A stretch of 5,175 nt of DNA from Turicibacter sp. UBA7094 (GTDB taxonomy: Bacteria; Bacillota_I; Bacilli_A; MOL361; Turicibacteraceae): assembly GCA_002493395.1 (NCBI GenBank), contig DKYS01000053.1, positions 1 to 5,175 of the forward strand, written 5' to 3'. Below are positions 1 to 5,175 of this stretch, one piece after another (position 1 is the stretch's first letter; each line of letters begins with the position of its first letter). The notes below the pieces were generated by a model. That model was not told the DNA's origin. It saw nothing but the letters and a program-made list of their open reading frames with translations, and did no database searches. A program made the position numbers and the translations under genes.

Positions 1-564
1 CGCCATATGAATATGTCGAAGTTACTACTTGCTGGAACGGCCTTAAGTACGTTTTTTATTTCAATGGCAACGGTGATTGCGTTACTAACTAATAAGTCTC
101 AAAATTTAGCATTTTGGTTAGCTGGCGGATTTCGTGCAACGACGTGGGCAAGTGTACAGTTAGTTCTCATCGTGGGGATTGTTACAACTTTTCTTTCGCT
201 TCTTTTAGCACCGAAGATTAATGTGGTGAATTTAGGTGAAGAGGTTTGTATTGGACTGGGACAAAATCCGAATCGGATTCGAATGCAGACGTTACTTTTA
301 ATTATTCCGATGTGTGCGGTTTGTGTGGCAGTAGCGGGGAATATTGCTTTTGTTGGGTTAATTGTGCCCCATATTATTCGTAGATGGGTGGGGCAAGACT
401 ATCGATTGATTATGCCCCTTTCTTTCCTATTTGGTTCGACGCTAGTCATTTGGGCCGATGTTTTAGCACGTCTTGTCAATCAACCGTATGAAACGCCCAT
501 CGGTTTATTTACTTCACTTGTCGGGGTCCCATTGTTTATTTGGATGGTGAGAAAGGAGGCCTAG
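1..564 (+). CDS. FecCD-family iron-siderophore ABC transporter permease, C-terminal part (5' end outside window)
   Basis: This is the membrane permease subunit of a type II ABC importer for ferric siderophores, haem or a related metal chelate. The frame is open from the first base, and about 188 residues are seen where the family usually has 320-350, so the N-terminal half lies left of the window. The ATG at 7 is therefore not the true start. Family hallmarks in the fragment are the cytoplasmic coupling-helix region LGEEVCIGLGQNPNRIR, the block NIAFVGLIVPHIIRRWVG, the PLSFLFGS segment, and the C-terminal PIGLFTSLVGVPLFIWMVRK that ends nearly all FecCD proteins. Several hydrophobic helices are evident. 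The stop lies 2 bp before the next permease's start, and the ribosome binding site of that gene sits inside the last codons here, so translation is probably coupled. It should pair with the second permease as a heterodimer. The family is certain; the substrate is not. Confidence 0.93.
   Translation, partial: RHMNMSKLLLAGTALSTFFISMATVIALLTNKSQNLAFWLAGGFRATTWASVQLVLIVGIVTTFLSLLLAPKINVVNLGEEVCIGLGQNPNRIRMQTLLLIIPMCAVCVAVAGNIAFVGLIVPHIIRRWVGQDYRLIMPLSFLFGSTLVIWADVLARLVNQPYETPIGLFTSLVGVPLFIWMVRKEA
552..559 (+). promoter_or_regulatory. Ribosome binding site that decides the TTG start of the second permease
   Basis: AAAGGAGG is a near-perfect Shine-Dalgarno sequence inside the last codons of the upstream permease. 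It lies 7 nt before the TTG at 567. The only other in-frame start upstream, the TTG at 540, lies before this site and has no comparable sequence in front of it. Confidence 0.85.
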
Positions 565-566
565 GC

Positions 567-1568
567 TTGAATAAACGGTTTATAGGAGTGAGTTTAAGCT
601 TGCTTCTTCTTTTGGTGGTTGTCTTTTTTATAGCTGTTAGTTTAGGAAGTTACAGGATGTCTATTAATGAGGTTGTTTTGACGTTAATGGGTGGAGGATC
701 TAAACTTCAAGAGACCACCATCTTTGATATTCGTCTGCCACGTCTTTGTGTAGCTTTAGTGGTTGCTACTTGTTTATCAACGGCGGGCTGTGTGTTGCAA
801 AGTGTCACGCAAAATGAGCTTGCAGAACCAGGAATGATAGGGATTAATGCAGGAGCAGCGCTTGCAGTTGTATTACTTATTTCTTCTGGACAAACGACGT
901 ACTATAGCCAAATTGGTGACTTTTCACTTTTGGTGATGCCTATCGTTGCGGTGATTGGAAGCTTGGTGAGCGGTGTTTTAATCTATCGTTTAAGTTATAG
1001 AAAAGGGATTGTACCAACCCGATTGATTTTAACAGGGATTGGTGTCAATGTCGGGATTAATGCTTTTATCTCTCTTTACCAGTTAAAGATGTCGCAAGGG
1101 GATTATAATCAAGTTTTGACATGGACGAGTGGAAGTCTGTGGGGGAGTAGTTGGAAGTTCTTCTATTTAATCTTACCCCTTGCCGTCATTTTTTTAGGAT
1201 TAACGATTTATAAATTGAAGGTGTTAGACGTCCTCGATTTAGGAGATGAAATTTCAACGGGCCTTGGAGTTCAGGTAGAATTAGAGCGTAAGCGATTATT
1301 TTTTTATGCCATCGTCTTGTCCGCATTGGCAACAGCTGTTGCCGGGAACATCGCCTTTTTGGGTCTTTTAGGACCGCAATTGGCAAAAAGATTAGTTGGG
1401 CCTGTTCACCGAAGACAGTTGCCCGTTGCATGGTTGGTGAGTGGAATTATTATATTAGTGGCCGATTCGATTTCAAGAAATATGTTCTCGCCAATTGAGA
1501 TTCCAGTAGGGATTACGATTTCAATTGTAGGTGTTCCTTACTTTATTTATTTAATGTTAAAAGAATAG
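567..1568 (+). CDS. FecCD-family iron-siderophore ABC transporter permease, second subunit
   Basis: This is a complete second permease of the ferric-chelate importer, predicted to form the membrane channel with the preceding gene product. I place the start at TTG 567 because it lies 7 nt after AAAGGAGG. This gives 333 residues, normal for the family, beginning MNKRF and running straight into the first helix (about 5-25). The N-terminal signature RLPRLCVALVVATCLSTAGC with the following NELAEPGMIGINAGA covers about 56-97. The coupling segment LGDEISTGLGVQVELERKR is near 225-243, GNIAFLGLLGPQLAKRLVG at 260-278, and the ending EIPVGITISIVGVPYFIYL at 311-329. Most family members have PH-x-x-R where this has PQLAK, while the partner permease keeps PHIIR. 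It ends 19 bp before the ATPase gene. It resembles the FeuC/FhuG-type second permease, but a specific name is not justified. Confidence 0.95.
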   Translation: MNKRFIGVSLSLLLLLVVVFFIAVSLGSYRMSINEVVLTLMGGGSKLQETTIFDIRLPRLCVALVVATCLSTAGCVLQSVTQNELAEPGMIGINAGAALAVVLLISSGQTTYYSQIGDFSLLVMPIVAVIGSLVSGVLIYRLSYRKGIVPTRLILTGIGVNVGINAFISLYQLKMSQGDYNQVLTWTSGSLWGSSWKFFYLILPLAVIFLGLTIYKLKVLDVLDLGDEISTGLGVQVELERKRLFFYAIVLSALATAVAGNIAFLGLLGPQLAKRLVGPVHRRQLPVAWLVSGIIILVADSISRNMFSPIEIPVGITISIVGVPYFIYLMLKE

Positions 1569-1587
1569 TGTCGCTGGAGGTGTTAGG

Positions 1588-2400
1588 ATGGAAGCCATTA
1601 AAGTCTCGCAATTAGATGTGGCGTATGAGGATAAATACATCATTAAAAATATGAACCTTGAAATTCCTAAGGGAAAAATGACGATGATTATTGGATCAAA
1701 TGGATGTGGAAAATCGACGCTGTTGAAATCGATAGCTCGTATTCTAACACCTAAAAAGGGTGAGATTTTGTTAAACGGGGTGAGCTTAAAGCAACAGGCG
1801 CCTAAAGAGATTGCGAAAAAGATGGCGGTCTTGCCACAAAGTCCGTCCGTTCCTTCCGGACTTTTAGTTAAGGAATTAGTTTCTTATGGTCGATTTCCTT
1901 ATCAAAGTGCCATGGGGGGCTTAAAACAAGAAGATATCGAGCGGGTCAACTGGGCGATGGAAGTGACCGGAATTTCAGATTTTGCGAACCGTCCCGTCGA
2001 TAGTTTATCAGGAGGGCAACGTCAACGGGCCTGGATTGCGATGGCGTTGGCTCAAGATACGGAAATTTTAGTGTTAGATGAACCGACCACCTATTTAGAT
2101 ATGGCGCATCAACTTGAAATTTTATTATTGTTAAAAAAATTAAATCAAGAAGCTAATCGCACGATTGTTATGGTTTTACATGAACTCAATAATGCGACTA
2201 AATTTGCTGATTATTTAGTTGGAGTAAAAGAAGGGAAGGTTGTTTTTGCCGGACATCCACTCGAGGTGGTGACGAAGGATCATTTACGCACACTGTATGG
2301 CATTGAAGCAACGCTTCAAGTAGATGAGAGTCAACAGTATCCCATTTGTGTCGATTTTAATTTGGTGAAAGAGAAAAACTCTGATAAGTGTTCTTCTTAA
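1588..2400 (+). CDS. FecE/FhuC-type ABC transporter ATPase for iron-siderophore uptake
   Basis: This cytoplasmic ATPase of 270 residues powers the importer made by the two permeases upstream. All catalytic motifs are intact: Walker A GSNGCGKST (36-44), Q-loop glutamine at 84, signature LSGGQRQR (140-147), Walker B ILVLDEP (160-166), D-loop YLD (169-171) and switch histidine 198 in VMVLHELN. The string SGGQRQRAWIAMALAQDT is typical of the siderophore/haem/B12 ATPase group (FecE, FhuC, YusV) as opposed to other ABC importers. The ATG at 1588 follows GGAGGTG with a suitable gap of about 5-7 nt. The last 20 or so residues are polar and end in CSS, which is ordinary variation for this group. It is the third gene of the operon, 19 bp after the second permease. 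Confidence 0.96.
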   Translation: MEAIKVSQLDVAYEDKYIIKNMNLEIPKGKMTMIIGSNGCGKSTLLKSIARILTPKKGEILLNGVSLKQQAPKEIAKKMAVLPQSPSVPSGLLVKELVSYGRFPYQSAMGGLKQEDIERVNWAMEVTGISDFANRPVDSLSGGQRQRAWIAMALAQDTEILVLDEPTTYLDMAHQLEILLLLKKLNQEANRTIVMVLHELNNATKFADYLVGVKEGKVVFAGHPLEVVTKDHLRTLYGIEATLQVDESQQYPICVDFNLVKEKNSDKCSS

Positions 2401-2412
2401 AAATTTTTAACT

Positions 2413-2451
2413 GGGGGATGGGGGTACCTTTATTAAGAAAGGCCATCCTCC
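2413..2451 (+). promoter_or_regulatory. Possible RNA hairpin between ATPase and exporter genes
   Basis: GGGGGATGG (2413-2421) can pair with CCATCCTCC (2443-2451), nine pairs including one G-U. After a five-base bulge, CCTTT (2427-2431) pairs with AAAGG (2438-2442), leaving a loop of six. No T-run follows, so it is not a standard intrinsic terminator. It could be an mRNA processing or stability element that sets different expression of importer and exporter, or part of the control of the next gene's ribosome binding site. The pairing is seen directly; the role is inferred. Confidence 0.45.
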
Positions 2452-2466
2452 TCTCTTAGAGGGAGG
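2450..2466 (+). promoter_or_regulatory. Small hairpin burying the ribosome binding site of the MFS gene
   Basis: CCTCTCT (2450-2456) can pair with AGGGAGG (2460-2466) around a three-base loop, seven pairs with one G-U. The right arm contains the purine-rich Shine-Dalgarno region (AGAGGGAGGG, 2458-2467) just before the ATG at 2471. Forming it would block ribosome entry. It shares bases 2450-2451 with the larger upstream hairpin, so the two compete at that end. Confidence 0.4.
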
Positions 2467-2470
2467 GTTC

Positions 2471-3739
2471 ATGACGAAAACGTTATATGAGAAAAATTTT
2501 AATATTTTAGTTTTAGGGCAGGTCATTTCATTATTTGGAAGTTCTATTCAACGGTTTGCCTTGTCATTATATTTATTGGATTTAACCGGGTCAGCCGCGA
2601 TATTTTCTGCCATTTTGGCTCTTTCGATGATCCCAGTTGTCCTTATTTCACCGATTGCGGGAATGCTAGCTGATCGTGGAAATAAAAAACGGTTGATGAT
2701 CTGGTTGGATAGTCTGAGTGCTCTTTTGTTACTTGTTTATGGATGGGTCGTCTTTAATGGTCAGGATTGTGTCCTAATTATAGCAACGATAATGCTCTTG
2801 TTATCAACGATTTCAACGATTTACCAACCCGTTGTGAATACGTGTGTGCCGATCATTGTGAGTCGAGACCATCTCGTTAGAGCGAATGCCATGATTCAAC
2901 AAGTGGCCTCTTTGAGCCAGTTTTTGGGGCCCATTTTGGCAGGAGTTTTGTATGGCCTTTTTGGAATGACGGGGGTTGTTGTGATTAACCTAGTCAGTTT
3001 TTTATTTTCTGCGATTTTAGAACTATTTTTAGAGATTCCGCATCAACAGAGAGAAGAACAATTGTCCTTTAAAGAGGCCTTTATTGCGGATATGAAAGAA
3101 AGTTATCATTATTTAAGGTATGAAAATTTAATTGTGTTTCGGATGTTATTATTTTCAGGTTTCTACAATCTCTTTTTAGTCCCTGTCTTTAGTGTGGCAA
3201 CGCCGTATTTAATTAAAGTGAAGTTTGCCTTATCATCTGAGGTCTATGGATGGGCTGAGGGGATGATTGCGCTTGGAATGATTATCGGTGGACTTATTAT
3301 TACGTATCAGCCCCATCGTTTTCATATTAAGCGCGTCTACCACCTCCTTTATTTAACATCAGTTGCGATGATGTTAATGGGCGGTGCTGTATTTTTATTT
3401 GATTTAGGATGGATCGATGCGGTTATGGGAGTTACTTTTTTTACGCTAGGAGGAATGGTGATTATGGGGGTCCTTGGTATTGCGAATGTATTAAGCGCAG
3501 CTTATTTGTACCAGGAAGTTGACGGCGCTCTTTTAGGTAAAGTTTTAGCCTTTGGATCAGCGTTTGCGACCCTTTGTATTCCTCTAGGACAAATTTTATT
3601 TGGCGGATTGTTAGAAATTTTAACGCATCAACTGTACGTATTAATTATAATGGCAGCAGGACTCGTCTTTTTAGTTACGTTGCTGGTGAGATGGAATGTC
3701 CGCCTAATTCAAGAAGATGAAAAATCCCAGTCGGTATAA
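2471..3739 (+). CDS. Major facilitator superfamily (MFS) exporter, EntS/macrolide-efflux-like
   Basis: This 422-residue inner-membrane secondary transporter has about 12 hydrophobic helices and a central polar loop near 190-220. The N-terminus KNFNILVLGQVISLFGSSIQ is typical of the drug- and siderophore-exporting MFS proteins. The conserved loop 2-3 motif appears as GMLADRGNKKRLM (64-76), and PILAGVLYGLFG (153-164) matches the helix 5 region of proton-driven exporters. The ATG at 2471 has a purine-rich ribosome binding site close in front. It lies 70 bp after the importer ATPase with no promoter I can see between, so it is probably the last gene of that operon. In siderophore loci such proteins (EntS is the known example) export the siderophore, but the same fold also exports macrolides and other compounds. 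The location favours a siderophore-linked role. The family is secure and the substrate unknown. Confidence 0.9.
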   Translation: MTKTLYEKNFNILVLGQVISLFGSSIQRFALSLYLLDLTGSAAIFSAILALSMIPVVLISPIAGMLADRGNKKRLMIWLDSLSALLLLVYGWVVFNGQDCVLIIATIMLLLSTISTIYQPVVNTCVPIIVSRDHLVRANAMIQQVASLSQFLGPILAGVLYGLFGMTGVVVINLVSFLFSAILELFLEIPHQQREEQLSFKEAFIADMKESYHYLRYENLIVFRMLLFSGFYNLFLVPVFSVATPYLIKVKFALSSEVYGWAEGMIALGMIIGGLIITYQPHRFHIKRVYHLLYLTSVAMMLMGGAVFLFDLGWIDAVMGVTFFTLGGMVIMGVLGIANVLSAAYLYQEVDGALLGKVLAFGSAFATLCIPLGQILFGGLLEILTHQLYVLIIMAAGLVFLVTLLVRWNVRLIQEDEKSQSV

Positions 3740-3753
3740 ACTGACTGGGATTT
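3722..3753. terminator. Bidirectional intrinsic terminator shared by convergent genes
   Basis: AAATCCCAGTC (3722-3732) is a perfect inverted repeat of GACTGGGATTT (3743-3753). A G-U and a G-C pair extend it inward to about 13 pairs around the loop TATAAA. On the minus strand the stem is followed by a run of five Ts, a strong terminator for the regulator gene. On the plus strand it is followed by TTTAGCGTTTATTTTT, a weaker interrupted T-tract for the MFS gene. The hairpin includes the last five codons and stop of the MFS gene and reaches the stop codon of the regulator. Confidence 0.85.
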
Positions 3754-4756
3754 AGCGTTTATTTTTATATTGAAGCGGGGTACAATGGTATACTTTTTTA
3801 AAGGCTTTGATAAAGTTACTAGGATAGGGATACCCAATGTGTTTGGCGATTTCGGCAATGCTCATATCTGTGGTACAAAGAAGATGGGTTGCGATGGATA
3901 GACGACGGTTGATGATAAATTCACCAATGGTCAGGTGGTAATGATGGTGAAACCCCGCTTTGAGTTTCTGGGGGTTGAGCATGACAAGTTCGCTGAGTTT
4001 TTCAATCGTTGGCGGGGCCGTTAGATTTTCAATTAGAAGGTCATGCGCTTTTTGGATACTTTGAATATCGTCAGCAGTTAGTTTAAGGTAACGGTCTCCA
4101 ATTTTTACTTTTCCATAATCCATTTGATGGGTGAACGCCTGATGAGGGGATTGCTCAATGTTGGATAGAATAAGGGAGACACAGTCTAAAATTGAGCTTT
4201 CGAGTTTGAGGGGATCTAGTTTATTTTTTGCCGAGAGTTTCTGCATGTTTTGAATGATACTCATGACTTCAAGAGGTAGGTAATGGTACGTGTAGTTTTG
4301 GGTGAAGGCCTCAAAATTGATGTCTGTGTTAAGTAAGGGAGCGATGACTTCGTTGAAATATTCTTCATAAATCGTAATTTCTGCTCCTTGGAAGTGTTGC
4401 CCTGGATGCCAGGTTTGTGTTCCGATTAAGTCTTTTTCAACGACGAAGAAGGAGGACGGTGTAAAAGAAGAGACAGGTTTATTTTCTAATTGAAATTGAG
4501 TGATTCCTTTATAGACAGTTCCTAGGCGAATCAGACGTTTAGGATTATTAAAGTGAATAGAGAAAGCATGGGGAATCGTATAATTTGCAATAGCAAAATA
4601 ATAATATCCCGGGCGCTCATAAAGTAAGAGATGTCCTTGCTCTTTGGCATTTGGATTTTGATAGAGGGAATAGTAGCGGTCCTCTTTTTTTATAAAGTTG
4701 AGTTGTGTTAAAAGGGTGTGACGAAATTGTTCGGCACTGGTTACCGTAAAGTTCAT
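3752..4756 (-). CDS. AraC-family transcriptional regulator, PchR-like DNA-binding domain
   Basis: This 334-residue regulator is probably cytoplasmic. The C-terminal AraC/XylS domain spans about 226-334. The first helix-turn-helix is around 251-274 (IEKLSELVMLNPQKLKAGF) and the second around 299-331 (SIAEIAKHIGYPYPSNFIKAF, ending TPLQYK). The run LTADDIQSIQKAHDLLIENL, then PPTIEKL and LNPQKLKAGF, closely follows the PchR group, whose members activate siderophore genes when bound to the ferric siderophore. The N-terminal 220 residues are a putative sensor domain with many aromatic residues (YYYFAIANY, 51-59) and no recognised ligand motif; there is no signal peptide or membrane helix. The ATG at 4756 is preceded by GAGGA with a 7-nt gap. 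It converges on the importer/exporter operon, which it likely controls, though its target is inferred from position. Where the family usually has Gly after an aromatic residue, both subdomains have His (YHLT, YHCT). Confidence 0.9.
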   Translation of the reverse strand: MNFTVTSAEQFRHTLLTQLNFIKKEDRYYSLYQNPNAKEQGHLLLYERPGYYYFAIANYTIPHAFSIHFNNPKRLIRLGTVYKGITQFQLENKPVSSFTPSSFFVVEKDLIGTQTWHPGQHFQGAEITIYEEYFNEVIAPLLNTDINFEAFTQNYTYHYLPLEVMSIIQNMQKLSAKNKLDPLKLESSILDCVSLILSNIEQSPHQAFTHQMDYGKVKIGDRYLKLTADDIQSIQKAHDLLIENLTAPPTIEKLSELVMLNPQKLKAGFHHHYHLTIGEFIINRRLSIATHLLCTTDMSIAEIAKHIGYPYPSNFIKAFKKVYHCTPLQYKNKR

Positions 4757-4795
4757 GAATCAATCCTCGTTTTATGTTCTAATTTGTTTGAATTT

Positions 4796-4801
4796 ATTAT
4801 A
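4796..4801 (-). promoter_or_regulatory. Probable -10 element of the regulator promoter
   Basis: The minus strand reads TATAAT here, about 40 bp before the regulator's start codon, within the AT-rich stretch TTATATAATAA. No good -35 hexamer lies 16-18 bp upstream (the sequence there is near TCGCTT). This suggests a weak or activator-dependent promoter, as is common for genes that regulate themselves. Confidence 0.45.
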
Positions 4802-4863
4802 TAATTTAGGCAATGAAAAAGCGAGGTTAACGATAAGTTTATTTTCTTGAGATTCTTTTTATG

Positions 4864-4881
4864 CTCCCTCGTAAAAGGGAG
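4864..4881. repeat. Short inverted repeat in the intergenic region
   Basis: CTCCCT (4864-4869) and AGGGAG (4876-4881) form a perfect six-base inverted repeat around CGTAAA. No T-run follows on either strand, so it is not a terminator. It lies about 63 bp upstream of the regulator's -10 element and about 86 bp upstream of the right-hand promoter's -35. It could be a protein binding site or chance. Confidence 0.3.
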
Positions 4882-4966
4882 AAGAGGGATTGGAAAAAAA
4901 GCCCAGTTTTTGCATCAGATTTTATCTTTAAACAACAGGAGTAAGACAGTTTTTAAAACAATAACT

Positions 4967-4995
4967 TTGAAATACAAAATATATTTTGGTATAAT
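4967..4995 (+). promoter_or_regulatory. Consensus sigma-A promoter with extended -10
   Basis: The -35 element TTGAAA (4967-4972) and a perfect -10 TATAAT (4990-4995) are separated by exactly 17 bp, and TG at 4987-4988 gives the extended -10 form TGnTATAAT. Transcription should start near 5002, leaving a leader of about 27 nt before the gene at 5029. This predicts strong, housekeeping-type expression. Confidence 0.85.
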
Positions 4996-5016
4996 GAGTT
5001 TAACGATGTATCATTT

Positions 5017-5024
5017 GGAGGTGA
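5017..5024 (+). promoter_or_regulatory. Strong ribosome binding site of the right-hand gene
   Basis: GGAGGTGA is fully complementary to the 3' end of 16S rRNA and lies 4 nt before the ATG at 5029. With the promoter just upstream it fixes the start of this truncated gene. Confidence 0.85.
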
Positions 5025-5028
5025 ACGT

Positions 5029-5175
5029 ATGAAAAAGAAAAAGGTGATTATTGGATCTGGGATTGCTGCAACGGCAGTGGCGACAGTTGTTGGTGCCGCG
5101 ACTTGGATTATTGGTGGAATGGTTTATGATGGGACAGTCGGGAAAAAGCCGTCGGTTAAGGCGAAAGATATGCCT
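5029..5175 (+). CDS. Membrane-anchored protein of unknown function, N-terminal part (3' end outside window)
   Basis: Only the first 49 codons are present; the frame is open to the window edge. The protein begins MKKKKV, then has a hydrophobic, Ala/Val/Gly-rich helix (about 6-33, VIIGSGIAATAVATVVGAAT and on), then a polar stretch with several lysines. This is the layout of an uncleaved signal anchor, which would place the main domain outside the membrane. There is no lipobox cysteine and no clear signal peptidase site. The start is secure because a consensus promoter and GGAGGTGA precede it. Some Gram-positive extracytoplasmic alpha/beta hydrolases begin in a similar way, but the catalytic part is not in the window and I do not assign a function. 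It has its own promoter and is transcribed away from the regulator, so it need not belong to the iron locus. Confidence 0.8.
   Translation, partial: MKKKKVIIGSGIAATAVATVVGAATWIIGGMVYDGTVGKKPSVKAKDMP

Larger units (their letters stand above)
4757..5028. other. Intergenic region with divergent promoters
   Basis: This 272-bp gap separates the minus-strand regulator from the plus-strand gene at 5029. It holds a -10 element for the regulator near its left end and a full promoter for the right-hand gene near its right end. Between about 4830 and 4960 I see no gene, only AT-rich sequence and one short inverted repeat. No convincing Fur box or riboswitch is visible. Confidence 0.7.

Noticed and set aside
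1186..1431. Minus-strand open frame of 81 codons
   Set aside because: It lies wholly inside the second permease gene, whose protein matches its family throughout, and its product has no recognisable features.
2362..2390. Possible internal promoter before the MFS gene (TTGGTG then TAAGTG)
   Set aside because: Both hexamers are poor matches and lie in coding sequence; the MFS gene is more simply read from the operon promoter.
4904..4954. Direct repeat CAGTTTTT at 4904-4911 and 4947-4954
   Set aside because: An eight-base T-rich repeat is expected by chance in such AT-rich DNA; nothing links it to a binding site.
4757..5028. Search for a Fur box near the regulator and the right-hand gene
   Set aside because: No stretch resembles the GATAATGATTATCATTATC pattern. 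The sequence around CGATAAG (4831) matches only a few bases. The operon's own promoter is outside the window, so Fur control there is not tested.
4847..5032. Plus-strand open frame of 61 codons starting with TTG
   Set aside because: It has no ribosome binding site and runs across the promoter and ribosome binding site of the gene at 5029, so it is most likely chance.
5006..5032. Eight-codon frame MYHLEVNV whose stop overlaps the ATG at 5029
   Set aside because: Its ATG would lie only about 4 nt after the expected transcription start with no ribosome binding site. The ATGA overlap looks like chance, although coupling cannot be excluded.
1..5175. Mobile elements, CRISPR arrays, tRNA or rRNA genes, defence systems
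   Set aside because: No transposase, integrase, spaced repeats, tRNA-like fold or rRNA sequence is visible, and all complete genes have intact family motifs.

Overview
The window looks like chromosomal DNA of a low-GC Gram-positive bacterium (Bacillota). The sequence is AT-rich, codons favour A/T at the third position, ribosome binding sites are strong (AAAGGAGG, GGAGGTG), one gene starts with TTG, and one promoter is a consensus sigma-A type with an extended -10. A gut lineage such as Turicibacter or a relative is possible, but this is only an impression; nothing in the window fixes the genus.

Positions 1-2400 are the right-hand part of an iron-siderophore type ABC importer operon on the + strand. 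It holds the C-terminal half of a FecCD-family permease (cut by the window edge), a complete second FecCD-family permease, and the FecE/FhuC-type ATPase. The genes are tightly packed (2-bp and 19-bp gaps) and surely co-transcribed. The substrate-binding lipoprotein such a system needs is not in the window and may lie to the left. After a 70-bp gap containing two possible RNA hairpins, one of which buries the ribosome binding site, comes a 12-helix MFS exporter (2471-3739) that is probably the last gene of the operon.

The MFS gene converges on a minus-strand AraC-family regulator (3752-4756). Its C-terminal DNA-binding half resembles the PchR group of siderophore-responsive activators. The two stop codons are 12 bp apart, and one perfect inverted repeat across the junction probably serves as a shared bidirectional terminator. 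The likely working model is this: the regulator senses iron or a siderophore and controls the operon, the ABC proteins import the ferric chelate, and the MFS protein exports a siderophore, a breakdown product or an unrelated toxic compound. The substrate cannot be read from the sequence.

Positions 4757-5028 are a 272-bp intergenic region with divergent promoters. It is followed by the first 49 codons of a + strand gene for a membrane-anchored protein of uncertain function, cut by the right edge. No RNA gene, mobile element, CRISPR array or clearly new system was found. The most interesting features are the combination of importer, exporter and PchR-like regulator, and the hairpins between the ATPase and the exporter.
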